NCBI RefSeq assembly: GCF_932526225.1
Contig: NC_064040.1
Span: forward strand, 14,422,856 to 14,486,855
Source of the DNA: Nematostella vectensis
Lineage: Eukaryota; Cnidaria; Anthozoa; Actiniaria; Edwardsiidae
Direction: 5' to 3'
Length of the DNA: 64,000 nt
The translations under genes and the position numbers were made by a program. Shown piece after piece: positions 1 through 10,216 of this stretch; position 1 is the stretch's first letter, and the number at the start of each line of letters is the position of its first letter. The notes under the pieces were generated by a model. That model did not search any database, was not told where the DNA came from, and saw only the letters and a program-made list of their open reading frames with translations.

Positions 1-216
1 AGAGGGACTCTACATAAAAGTAGACATGGGTAATCGACCTATGTTTTACGGTATAATATTAAAGCTGTCTTTTAAGGTGTGTTCAACGATCGTTAGTAGA
101 ATCGCCTGAAGCTTATGTACCGTCTGCAACTAACGGCAGTGTTATCTCTTAGGGTTGGAAGATTGCTTCGACCCCGACTTATGTACCTTATTGTAGGTTT
201 TGGTGATGACTCTAAC

Positions 217-768
217 TTACCATGGCTTCTTTTTCCCTGTAGAGGGTAAAGGATGACTGTTACTTACCATGGCTTCGTTCTCTCTGTAGAGGGTAAAGGA
301 TGACTGTTACTTACCGTGGCTTCGTTCTCTATGTAAAGGGTAAAGGATGACTGTTACTTACCGTGGCTTCGTTCTCTATGTAAAGGGTAAAGGATGACTG
401 TTACTTACCGTGGCTTCGTTCTCTATGTAAAGGGTAAAGGATGACTGTTACTTACCATGGCTTCGTTCTCTATGTAAAGGGTGACTGTTACTTATCATGG
501 CTTCGTTCTCTATGTAAAGGGTGACTGTTACTTACCATGGCTTCGTTCACTATGTAAAGGGTAAAGGATGACTGTTACTTATCATGGCTTCGTTCTCTAT
601 GTAAAGGGTAAAGGATGACTGTTACTTACCATGGCTTCGTTCTCTATGTAAAGGGTAATGGGTGACTGTTACTTACCATGGCTTCGTTCTCCCTGCAGAG
701 GGTAAAGGATGACTTTTTCTTACCATGCCGGTTCTCCCTGCACTAGGTTAAGGATGGCTATTACTTAC
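217..768 (-). repeat. 47-bp minisatellite made of the exon 2 donor junction, copy A
   Basis: About 11-12 tandem units of roughly 47 bp, some shortened to about 33 bp. Read on the minus strand each unit holds the last 30 coding bases of exon 2 (coding for a variant of FTFYRENEAM) followed by the first 17 intron bases with a GTAAGTAAC donor. Nearly every unit keeps the donor, giving a ladder of equivalent 5' splice sites. Several units have changes in the exonic part, such as ACG for the final ATG, as expected of non-coding copies. The same array occurs in copies B and C with different unit numbers. Confidence 0.85.
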
Positions 769-995
769 CATGGCTTCGTTTTCCCTATAGAAGGAAAAGG
801 AAGAGTTCTCCTGCAGTCTGTTTAACGCTCCATGGCTGTACCCATCGGAGGACAAGAGTTCACAAACATCTTGGCCACCTGGTACGGTTCCGTGGTTGAA
901 CGAGAGGCATCGCGGGTGACTGGTGCAGAGCATAGCGCAGTCCATGTGACACATCACGTGATGCGTGGCTATAATTGATTCGTTTAGTCGCTTAT
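769..995 (-). CDS. PAN/fibrinogen-like gene copy A, exon 2 (PAN/apple domain)
   Basis: This 227-bp exon follows an acceptor (TTTGTTTTAAACAG) and encodes residues 43-118. Its cysteine pattern is that of a PAN/apple domain: VMCHMDCAMLC, then PRCLSFNHG, then a fifth cysteine in DVCELL. PAN modules bind proteins or carbohydrates in secreted molecules; the ligand here is unknown. With exon 1 (phase 1) the junction codon becomes Asp, and the exon ends in phase 0 after RENEAM at a GTAAGT donor. The next exon, expected to be fibrinogen-like, is not in the window: copy B places it about 200 bp to the left of base 1. Directly after the donor is an array of 47-bp copies of the junction itself. Confidence 0.78.
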
Positions 996-1028
996 CTGTT
1001 TAAAACAAAGAGAAAATCGTCCATTTAA

Positions 1029-2900
1029 AGGGTGGCTTCATCTCTACAGCTCAGCGCCAGATGCTGGCCTAGTGATGCCTCCACTATCAGGGCCATAGCA
1101 GAGGGCGGGCCATGCCCCCCCCCCCCTAAAAAAAATTATTAATGTTTCTGTATTCCCCCCTCCTCCAAACATTTTAGCGGAGCCCCTGCGAAGCCCAATA
1201 GTCATAGGAAAGTGGTGTATAACTATACGATGAAGTTCCCGTGGTCACGATGGGATACCTGTGGATTTTCCCGTGTCTGGTGTCTGGTTTTTTGGCGTGA
1301 GAGTCAGGACGTGCGTAAAACTATAACGGGGAAATAATTTATCTGAAAAGAAGCACTCACTCGATTGCTTTTTCCCTACACTTCTGTAAACTTCAGACAG
1401 CTTTAGGGAAAATGTATATAGAACAGAACAATAATTATTGAGACGACCTGAAGACTTCCCAGAAGTAAGTGACTACACAGAAACAAGAACAAGCTAAGAC
1501 CCAAGACGCTAAGATTTTTAAGAAAATTATAATTTGCTTATCGGGAAGCCGTAAAAACTTTCCCGTTAAAACTTACGGGCCCGGTAATTACCGGTTTTCT
1601 GTTTTTCTTTGTGAGTTATATTTCTTTTCGCCGTGAGTCATTTCTTTTTTCCTTGAGGTTTTTCTTGTCTCGGTGAGCTATTTCTTTTCTTCTATTTCTT
1701 TTCGCCGTGACAGATATGGGCCACCGTACTTTCCAGACGACCGAGTAGAGTGTTGGGACTAAAGAAATGTTTTGGCTTTGAAGCTTGCAAACTGTTTGGA
1801 CTCAAGCGAAACATTGAACTGCACACTAGCGATATAAAGATGTTGCTTTGTCTCCACTAAATTTATCCTTCCGTTTACTCCCAACGACAAAATACAAGTA
1901 TTGGATAACTTCACTTACAATAAAATTAACTTACCGTCTCTCGAGCTATCTCTGCTTTATTTCGCTCTGTCTATTTTTTTTTGGCTCTTTGTTTTATCCA
2001 ACACGTAATTCATGAATAGACTGGCTAAATAATTACTGAATTTCAATGAAATAAAAAAAAACTAGATTTGCCGATTTGTGTAGAAAACTGGTACCCCAAA
2101 CACTGCTGTGGCATCGGCACTTTTCGAAACAAGGACAAAGAAAAAGTAGATAAAGTCTCATTTTGTAGCAAAACTTCCATACCTTCGCAAAGTTGTTTTA
2201 GACGCACGGTGACAGCTAAATGTCAAATCGTTTGACAGAAAAGAAACCCGATTGGCTGGTAGGAAATCCCATAAAATGATGTTAGCCGTGATTGGCTTTC
2301 TTCTTGCCGGGTAGTGGAATGGTTTCCTCAGTGATCAAATCTCTCAACTCGACACAACTTGAAAATTACGCGATTTAATCGGCAAAAAAGCACCAAATAA
2401 AATAAATCCAGCATGAATATTTTGAAAAGTCTTTGTTACTGTGATAAGATAAGATCATAGATCAAGAGATGTCCAAAGATGGTTTTTGTTCTAATGTTCT
2501 ATTTTCTCTTTTCCAGAAAACACTTCACGTAAGAGCTGATCATAGATTATGGCAGCATAATTTAACTTTTACATTTTTCAAACATAATTTCATTTCAGAA
2601 AATTCCTCAATTTTTCAAAATTATCAAATATAATTGTAACAATTTTGCTACATGGAAACTGTAACGGTGAATACTTTTAATCAATAAAAACCATTTCATT
2701 AAGCAAGTCTTCCACCTGCTATGTACTGTTTGTACAAGTTTTAGATCAATGAAATTATTTCTCCTTTTATGTATCAAAAGAGAGAATCATTAACATTAAG
2801 ATAACATTCTGTTGTTTACATAAAAACTGCTAAGTGGTTATTTTCTGAAAAATATTCTAGACTTATCCGACCCGTAATTTAACCGAATAGATGTCAAATA
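1029..2900. other. Intron 1 of copy A, part: no gene seen
   Basis: This lies between exons 1 and 2 of copy A. It holds a short dispersed repeat near 1,085-1,165 (GGGCCATAGCAGAGG, C-run, AATGTTTCTGTAT) that resembles 58,979-59,160. Near 1,610-1,710 there is a small group of 20-25 bp repeats built on TATTTCTTTTCGCCGTGAG. I see no coding segment. Confidence 0.5.
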
Positions 2901-2983
2901 GGTAACGCTACTCATAAGGCTTTAAGTTTATTGGATTTATTGTATACGCTGGTAATAAACCATTATTATATTGTTATTATTAC

Positions 2984-2986
2984 TAT

Positions 2987-3045
<59 letters not shown>

Positions 3046-3125
3046 ATAGTAGTAGTAGTAGTAGTGTTAGTAGTAGTAGTAGTATCAGTGTCATTGTCAT
3101 CATTATTATTATCATTATCGTTATA

Positions 3126-3206
<81 letters not shown>
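2984..3206. repeat. Trinucleotide microsatellite (AGT)n/(ATT)n, copy A
   Basis: A run of AGT repeats passes through a mixed stretch into pure ATT repeats. The corresponding site in copy B (37,660-38,067) has lost AGT and gained a long TTATTG hexamer array, so the locus is hypermutable. Open frames across it on either strand are homopolymer artefacts (poly-Ser, poly-Ile). Confidence 0.95.
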
Positions 3207-3207
<1 letters not shown>

Positions 3208-3927
3208 GTTTCTCCAGTTTGCTCCGCAGTGTTTTTCGGATGGAAAAAATTGACAATGCTTTTCGAATTGAAAAATATTTTTCTCGTGAAAATGAATATA
3301 TGTACGTATAGGCTGCATTCCTATGATATGTGCGATGTTTTAGAAACCTCTAATCATACAGCCCATAATATATAACCTACTACCACAGAGCTTTCTTCCT
3401 TTCCCAAAACATTTGTTGAAATCTGTTCGAAAGTTCGGGAAAAAAAGGTTGTGAATAGCTAAAACTACGACGAAGCGATATTAGTTTTTTGAGCTAGTAA
3501 GAAAACGTTGAATAAAGCCCTAAAATTCCTAAAAACATTTTTTTGTTCGCTGCAGCTGTGACAAGTTAAAATCTCAGGACTGAAAAATGTACATTTGTTA
3601 AAATCTGTTCGAAAGTTTAGAAAAGAAAGGTTTGGGATTTACGACAATGCGACGATGTAGTTTCAGAAACTTTACATCTGAAAAAGTCCCGTTCAAAGGT
3701 CCCGTTCAACTTATAGATATCAGTGTTTTTTGAGCCAGTAAAAAAAAACGGAAGGTTTATCCCTAGAATTCTCTAGGAATGAAAAATGCGTGTTATGTTG
3801 TCATATCGCTTTATAGATATATATATATATAAATCTCTTTCATATTTATATTACAAGGTAACTGTCCTTTGGGTGCCACAAAAACGATGGGAGGAAATGC
3901 TTTTTTTATCTCGACATTGCTACTTAC

Positions 3928-4054
3928 CAACAAATCTGACGTAATGACCCAGTTTGCTATGCTCCATGTGTAATATTGCATTTCCAAATGCTACTATCAG
4001 CCATGGGATAAGCAAATAAAATGCGTGAAAATTGTAAATTCTTCCCACATCCAT
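3928..4054 (-). CDS. PAN/fibrinogen-like gene copy A, exon 1 (signal peptide)
   Basis: This is the first coding exon of the secreted PAN/fibrinogen-like gene, copy A. Translation on the minus strand starts at the ATG whose complement is 4052-4054 and gives about 42 residues: a short polar start, a hydrophobic core (FYLLIPWLIVAFGNA, residues 12-26) that looks like a cleaved signal peptide, and then a polar stretch ending in YVRFV. The exon ends at a good donor (G|GTAAGTA) in phase 1. It was found by aligning three copies in the window: the length (127 bp), start and donor are identical in all of them. The start is too short to stand out as an open frame. It joins in frame to the PAN exon at 769-995. 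Transcription is inferred from splice sites only. Confidence 0.75.
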
Positions 4055-4777
4055 CCTGTCACAAGCCCAACTCCCTTGATTATTAACGTGGCATCTGCTG
4101 CGCGAAGAAAAACAAGCTGAAAAGTCTTTTATCTTGATAATTTATTTTCGTGAATTCTATTGGATTGCAATGAAAAATTAACGTACCCCAAACAATACCT
4201 CCAACAAAGACTGACAAAACTTTGTTATTAGCTCCCTCTTTTTCTTGCTATTACCCATCAGTTTGATCCTTCAAAGGGGAAGATTTCTGGATAAAAATTT
4301 AAAAATTCATAATCATGATACGATTTTAACTAATTAGATGAATGATTGTGTATTTATGGTAGGCGTTCTAAAAACCTTCTATCACGAAAATAAAATAAAC
4401 ATCTCCAGGAGTGACTAGATTAACACATCCATTACCACAGCGCCCCAGGAATCCCGTAAAATATAGACCCAACTCCAAAACATCAGAAATGCAAACTAAA
4501 AACATCACCAAACCCGGATACTCAAGGATTCATCAAAGTCATAAATGACCTTCATAAGCACATCAAGTAATGTAATTCCAAAGTTTAGGCGCGCATACAA
4601 AAAAGGCTCGGTCACCATAATTAGATGTTTAAGTGGTAGGCACCTTGATCTGACTTTTTGAAGAAGATCGAAGTGCGCGAGAAGGACAGTATTTGACTAT
4701 TAATGCTAATATATCAATTTCAACTCAGTTGCTATTTTTAGGCCACATTGACAGAGAGGCGGGCAAGTTCCTACCCT

Positions 4778-4878
4778 GGTTCCTGAGCTTCGAACGTGTC
4801 TCTATTTAGTGGCCAGCGAGCTTGAGACGAGGCTCGTGGCCACTAAATATAGAGACGTTCGAAGCTCTTGAACCAGGT
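4778..4878. repeat. Near-perfect hairpin, about 45-bp arms
   Basis: The left arm begins CTGGTTCCTGAGCTTCGAAC and the right arm ends GTTCGAAGCTCTTGAACCAG. The arms are reverse complements with only a few mismatches, separated by about 10 bases (TTGAGACGAG). An equivalent hairpin is present in copy B at about 39,657-39,758. It sits just upstream of the tyrosine-recombinase frame, so it may be a foldback/MITE or an internal part of that element. Confidence 0.75.
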
Positions 4879-4896
4879 TAGCAAACTCCTCACCCA

Positions 4897-5469
4897 TTGT
4901 CATTTGATTTTTATTATAAGTCTTTTTTCCCCAAAGCCAAACAAAACATTTCCAGGTCTAAGGAACCCATAAACAACCCTGAAAACAATTTTTCAATAAG
5001 GTTGGGTGTCAAAAAAGTTCCACATTGGAGAGCACGAGGCCATTCGCTAGAAAATTCCTTTCTTACTCGAACAAAGGAAATTGTAGCTCTTAAGCTTACC
5101 TTTGGTAATTTTAAGCATAGTTACAATCAGCACCCATTTTCAATCGAAGTATCGCGTAGGAATGATGTTTGTCCGGTACAACATATTATGAAGTATTTAT
5201 CTCTCCGGGGTAGTGGGCCAGGACCTATTTTTATTTCTGCGGATGGTTCCCCTGTACCTAGATCAGAATTTACGGACAGGCTTTCAGTTGCCATTAAATC
5301 ATGTGGGTTGGACCCCTCCAGATACAAGGGCCATAGTTTCAGAATAGGTGCTGCTTCTAATGCTGCAGATGCTGGCACGTCCGATGCGCAGATTAGGGCC
5401 TTAGGCCGCTGGAAATCCAATGCATTTCTTAAATATATTCGCATCCAATCAGTGTCCAGAACTGTTTAG
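4897..5469 (+). pseudogene. Tyrosine recombinase C-terminal fragment (DIRS/Ngaro- or Crypton-like)
   Basis: The 190-residue frame contains the catalytic half of a tyrosine recombinase: RYKGHSFRIGAA (His146, Arg149 of the HxxR box), LGRWKSNAF (Trp172 in place of the second His, common in this group) and the likely nucleophile Tyr180 in KYIR. The region containing the first catalytic Arg is absent, and no reverse transcriptase precedes it, so the element is 5' truncated; the ATG is not a credible native start. It is followed by 217-bp direct repeats (5,820-6,036 and 6,315-6,531), the arrangement expected at the right end of Ngaro/PAT elements. A shorter damaged copy of its start lies at about 39,790-39,957. 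Confidence 0.7.
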
Positions 5470-5819
5470 AACCAGAAGGCAACTTGCAGGGGGAGTTGTC
5501 CTTCACTCTTGGCCCTGAACTGATTCTTTGTCTAGCAAGGGCAGCGGAGATTTCGTTTCGGGGTCAAGAGTACATTAACATTTTCAACTTGGTATCTGGC
5601 TAGCAAAGGCGGCAGGTTTAATGCTGCATACTTTTTACGCAACTTGCAAGGGCAGTTGCCACTCATTCTTGGCTCTGAAGTGGGGCCTTGTCTAGCAAGG
5701 GCAACGGGGTTCTCTATTTCAGAGCCAATGATTTGTCACTAACAGTTGGATTATAGTTATCAGTAAGGGGTGCTGTTTTTCCTTTGGGTGGGGCTAGCAT
5801 CATGTTTGTGATGCTTTTG

Positions 5820-6036
5820 GCGTTTTGTTGCCCTCACCTTTACTGGGCTAAGATAATTGAAAATATTGTAAATATAAAGTGAAAAAATAATTATATTAAA
5901 TACGGCTTTGGGCGTGGCCCATAGCCAATTAAGTCCATACAATGGTGTGGTCTACATTGATCGGGGTTGGGCCCAGTAAACTAGCTTCAGGAAAAGCAGC
6001 ATTTTACCTTGTAATTGCGAGAGAGAAAAGCATAAA
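5820..6036 (+). repeat. 217-bp direct repeat, left copy
   Basis: It starts GCGTTTTGTTGCCCTCACC and ends AAAAGCATAAA. It matches 6,315-6,531 almost base for base (I noticed one difference, GGGCCCAGTAAAC against GGGCCCACTAAAC). It does not start with TG or end with CA, so it is not an ordinary LTR. By position after the recombinase it fits the B1 repeat of a split-direct-repeat (Ngaro/PAT-type) retrotransposon. Confidence 0.8.
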
Positions 6037-6314
6037 GGAAATATTTGTTTGCAAATAGAATTTTTATGCTTTATTTCGAGCACTGTTTAGTAGCATGTAT
6101 GTTATGTAATATTATTTGTGGTCGCGTGTCAGCACCATGTCTGTTAGGAGGACAAAGAGGGGGGGCAATTAATTGTGCATTATCACATACACGTGACCGC
6201 TTAGCAAGGATCACTTGGCTTCTGTAACTCGTTGAGAACAGAAGTGTTTTTGACCCACCACCTCCCCTTTTTCTCCTCCTTACACTATCAGATTTTAGAG
6301 TTGTCAAGTTGGTT

Positions 6315-6531
6315 GCGTTTTGTTGCCCTCACCTTTACTGGGCTAAGATAATTGAAAATATTGTAAATATAAAGTGAAAAAATAATTATATTAAATACGG
6401 CTTTGGGCGTGGCCCATAGCCAATTAAGTCCATACAATGGTGTGGTCTACATTGATCGGGGTTGGGCCCACTAAACTAGCTTCAGGAAAAGCAGCATTTT
6501 ACCTTGTAATTGCGAGAGAGAAAAGCATAAA
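6315..6531 (+). repeat. 217-bp direct repeat, right copy
   Basis: This is the second copy of the repeat at 5,820-6,036. The 278 bases between them would be the A2 block if the split-repeat interpretation is correct; I could not find a matching A1 block on the left. The base after the repeat begins LINE-derived coding sequence, so the element was probably inserted into, or joined to, a LINE tail. Confidence 0.8.
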
Positions 6532-6534
6532 ATT

Positions 6535-6914
6535 CTTTTATTGCAAAAGCGAGCTCTGCGATTCATATACTTTGCTAAACGACGAGACCATGCAGTCCCG
6601 CTCTTCCTTGATGCAGATATTCTACCAATAAATTTTCTTTATTTCGAAAATATATGCAACCTAATGCATGATGTTCGAAATTGTATAGCAACAACATTGT
6701 CGAACTTTTCACAGATACTAAAAAAGTTCATTCATATAACACTAGATCATCGACATCTAATAATTTCTATATCAAACATGCGAAACTCCAGCTCCAATAC
6801 AAATCATTTTCCAGGCTTGGCGCAAGAATATGGAATGAGCTACCAGCTTCCCTAAAAGATGATGGCAAAAAAGCATTTAAAACGAAATTACATCAAAGTC
6901 TTAAAGCAGATTGA
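6535..6914 (+). pseudogene. LINE reverse transcriptase C-terminal tail fragment
   Basis: Two frames together give the typical tail of a CR1/L2-type LINE polymerase: LLLQKRALRFIYFAKRRDHA, then after a frameshift near 6,690 HSYNTRSST, and finally FSRLGARIWNELPASLKDD followed by a stop after KLHQSLKAD. The thumb and C-terminal signature (QKRALR, YNTRS, G..IWN.LP) is characteristic. All catalytic domains are missing, so this is a 5'-truncated dead copy. Confidence 0.65.
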
Positions 6915-7310
6915 TGACTACGTTGATATCTCCCATATAGTTTGCTGGCGCGCTCTTCAGATAAGGCAGTCAGTCACGCGCAAACCGGCTCCTGAAAATC
7001 AGCTTTATTTTTGCGCTTTCCATTGACGGCCAAATCTGAAAAATTGTTGATTTCTTAATAAGGTCATCGTGCTCAAGAAGCCAGCGGCTGGACTTACACG
7101 ATTCAGGATTTGAGAAGTTTTACAAGTTCTTTTAAAAGTTTCTCCGTTGAACGTTGTAGTTTTTCGAGGCTTGCGCAGCTTTCGGCTTGTCTTCGTTAGT
7201 TCGCGCGGACAAACACAGATTCGTCAGGGACAACAGACAACCGACTCCATCCTCGAGCTGACCGCTGAATTCTGACTGAGCGCGCTGTTCGTAGTGAGAG
7301 CGCTCACGAT
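6915..7310. other. Intergenic, no gene seen
   Basis: About 400 bases between the LINE tail and the 64-bp array. It contains CAGATTCGTCAGGGACAACA and similar unique-looking sequence. I see no convincing open frame or repeat. Confidence 0.4.
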
Positions 7311-9292
7311 GGTTTGGCATTGGAAGCTCCTCACTTTTACATTCCTGTGTTTGGTGCTGCGAGGGATAAATGGTGATTTGGCATTGGAAGCTTCTCACTT
7401 TAACATTCCTGTGTTTGGTGCTGCGAGGGATAAATGATGATTTCGCATCGGAAGCTCCTCACTTTGACATTCCTGTGTTTGGTGCTGCGAGGGATAATGA
7501 TGATTTGGCATTGGAAGCTCCTCACTTTGACATTCCTGTGTTTGGTGATGCGAGGGATAAATGATGATTTGGCGTTGGAAGCTCCTCACTTTGACATTCC
7601 TGTGTTTGGTGCTGCGAGGGATAAATGATGATTTGGCATTGGAAGCTCCTCACTTTTACATTCCTGTGTTTGGTGCTGCGAGGGATAAATGATGATTTGG
7701 CATTGGAAGCTCCTCACTTTTACATTCCTGTGTTTGGTGCTGCGAGGGATAAATGATGATTTTGCATTGGAAGCTCCTCACTTTTACATTCCTGTGTTTG
7801 GTGATGCGAGGGATAAATGATGATTTGGCATTGGAAGCTCCTCACTTTGACATTCCTGTGTTTGGTGCTGCGAGGGATAAATGATGATTTGGCATTGGAA
7901 GCTCCTCACTTTTACATTCCTGTGTTTGGTGCTGCGAGGGATAAACGATGATTTGGCATTGGAAGCTCCTCACTTTTACATTCCTGTGTTTGGTGCTGCG
8001 AGGGATAAACGATGATTTGGCATTGGAAGCTCCTCACTTTTACATTCCTGTGTTTGGTGCTGCGAGGGATAAATGATGATTTGGCATTGGAAGCTCCTCA
8101 CTTTGACATTCCTGTGTTTGGTGCTGCGAGGGATAAATGATGATTTGGCATTGGAAGCTCCTCACTTTGACATTCCTGTGTTTGGTGCTGCGAGGGATAA
8201 ACGATGATTTGGCATTGGAAGCTCCTCACTTTTACATTCCTGTGTTTGGTGCTGCGAGGGATAAATGATGATTTGGCATTGGAAGCTCCTCACTTTGACA
8301 TTCCTGTGTTTGGTGCTGCGAGGGATAAACGATTATTTGGCATTGGAAGCTCCTCACTTTTACATTCCTGTGTTTGGTGCTGCGAGGGATAAACGATGAT
8401 TTGGCATTGGAAGCTCCTCACTTTGACATTCCTGTGTTTGGTGCTGCGAGGGATAAACGATTATTTGGCATTGGAAGCTCCTCACTTTTACATTCCTGTG
8501 TTTGGTGCTGCGAGGGATAAACGATGATTTGGCATTGGAAGCTCCTCACTTTGACATTCCTGTGTTTGGTGCTGCGAGGGATAAATGATGATTTGGCATT
8601 GGAAGCTCCTCACTTTGACATTCATGTGTTTGGTGTTGCGAGTGATAAACGATGATTTGGCGTTGGAAGCTCTTCACTTTTACATTCCTGTGTTTGGTGC
8701 TGCAAGGGATAAATGATGATTTTGCGTTGGAAGCTCCTCACTTTTACATTCCTGTGTTTGGTGCTGCGAGGGATAAATGATGATTTGGCATTGGAAGCTC
8801 CTCACTTTTACATTCCTGTGTTTGGTGCTGCGAGGGATAAACGATGATTTGGCATTGGAAGCTCCTCACTTTTACATTCCTGTGTTTGGTGCTGCGAGGG
8901 ATAAATGATGATTTGGCATTGGAAGCTCCTCACTTTTACATTCCTGTGTTTGGTGCTGCGAGGGATAAATGATGATTTGGCATTGGAAGCTCCTCACTTT
9001 TACATTCCTGTGTTTGGTGCTGCGAGGGATAAACGATGATTTGGCATTGGAAGCTCCTCACTTTTACATTCCTGTGTTTGATGCTGCGAGGGATAAACGA
9101 TGATTTGGCATTGGAAGCTCCTCACTTTTACATTCCTGTGTTTGGTGCTGCGAGGGATAAATGATGATTTGGCATTGGAAGCTCCTCACTTTTACATTCC
9201 TGTGTTTGGTGCTGCGAGAGATAAATGATGATTTGGCATTGGAAGCTCCTCACTTTTACATTCCTGTGTTTGGTGCTATGAGGGATAAATGA
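7310..9292 (+). repeat. 64-bp minisatellite, about 31 units
   Basis: Units of 64 bp (for example one starting at 7,883 and the next at 7,947) carry GATGATTTGGCATTGGAAGC, CCTCACTTTTACATTCCTG and GGTGCTGCGAGGGATAAAT in that order. Units differ by a few recurring substitutions (TTTGACATT against TTTTACATT; AAATGATG against AAACGATG), and variants recur in blocks, indicating unequal exchange. Since 64 is not a multiple of three, frames shift every unit, so the open frames of about 60 codons here are not genes. Confidence 0.95.
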
Positions 9293-9429
9293 CAGTCATG
9301 ACAATAACTCTGTGTTACTCCGAGCTTCAAATAATATATATGTTTATTTCTACACCATTGCAGCTATCATGGCTGAATTACAAGTGAGAGGTCGTCACAC
9401 AGAAACTAACAATAGCGCACAGTCAGAAA

Positions 9430-10216
9430 ATCTCTAAACCTACAAGTTTTAGCTTGCGGTCCTATTATTGACCTACTTAATGACCTAATTATAAATGATA
9501 CACCGCAATTTCACTTCAGACGACTACACAAATCTACTCCATCGTCGTCCACTGCCCCGGCTCGTGTTTGTTTAGACTTACTTAGAAGCGCCTCCATTGC
9601 ACTACTACTGGTCTGCCTTTTAAATGACGTCCAGCTTAATCCAGGTCCACAAGCTACAAATCACGCTACTAACGTCCATCTGCCATGCATTCCACTGTCC
9701 AAAAATGGTGTAAGAATATGTCATTGGAACGCGAGGAGCTTCAATAATGATAAATACGAGCAAATAAAAGAAATCCTTACACACCCTCGTACGGAGATTG
9801 ATGTGATGATTATTACCGAGACGTGGCTGAATTCCTCACACACGAACGAAGAATATGGGATCCCTGGATATCATATTGAGCGGAAAAATAGAACTAGAAA
9901 GGAAAGGGGAGGAGTAATGATGTACGTATCTCACGCTATGACTCATACCCGTTTACCAACTCTAGAATCAAGTGACACAGAGCTCCTTTGCACTCAAGTG
10001 ATACCGTGCAAGTCCAACTGCCCAATTATTATTGCCGGAGTCTATCGTGTGCCTGATTCAACTGCTGAAATGGATGCTAAGCTAAAAGGTCTCATAGAAA
10101 AAATGTACATCACCAACAAAGAAGTGCTACTACTGGGGGATCTCAACATCAACTTCCTCAAACAGCAAAACCACAAGCATCGTCTAATCAAGTTCCTCAA
10201 ACCATCAATGAAGTGA
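9430..10216 (+). pseudogene. LINE-1 (plus strand): ORF2 N-terminus with 2A-like motif and endonuclease
   Basis: This is the 5' part of the polymerase of a CR1/L2-like non-LTR retrotransposon. In frame from about 9,430 it reads a leader, a hydrophobic run (SIALLLVCLL, about 9,593-9,622) and the 2A-like motif NDVQLNPGP (9,623-9,649). Then comes an apurinic-type endonuclease: ICHWNARSFN, IITETWLNS, GGVMMYVSH, IAGVYRVPDS and LLLGDLNIN. The frame ends at a stop at 10,216 after an apparent internal deletion; the rest of the domain resumes in another frame. No in-frame ATG was seen between 9,430 and the motif, so the start is uncertain. The copy cannot make a full protein. Confidence 0.7.

Larger units (their letters stand above)
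1..5078. repeat. Segmental duplication, copy A (paralogous to 34,243-39,957)
   Basis: Base 1 onward aligns with 34,243 onward. Very similar sequence continues to about 5,078, where copy B breaks off inside the tyrosine-recombinase fragment. Differences are mostly indels: 1,029-1,475 is replaced by unrelated sequence in B (35,097-35,527); B has about 480 bp extra at 35,950-36,430 and about 175 bp extra near 37,040-37,215; the microsatellites differ in length. Copy C (16,169-16,480) shares the sequence just after 1,050, including GGCCTAGTGATGCCTCC with small changes, so A is likely ancestral there and B is the altered copy. The duplication probably continues left of the window. Confidence 0.85.

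Noticed and set aside
217..768. Chain of 16-base microexons with 31-base introns
   Set aside because: The units contain acceptor-like and donor-like sites, but introns of 31 bases are too short for normal animal splicing, and the unit is better explained as a duplicated exon-intron junction.
7370..8392. Repeated frames of about 62-64 codons with HWKLLTLTFLCLVLRG
   Set aside because: The 64-bp unit is not a multiple of three, so the frames are forced by the tandem repeat and do not continue.
7310..9292. CRISPR-like array
   Set aside because: Units are contiguous 64-bp repeats without unique spacers, in an animal genome.
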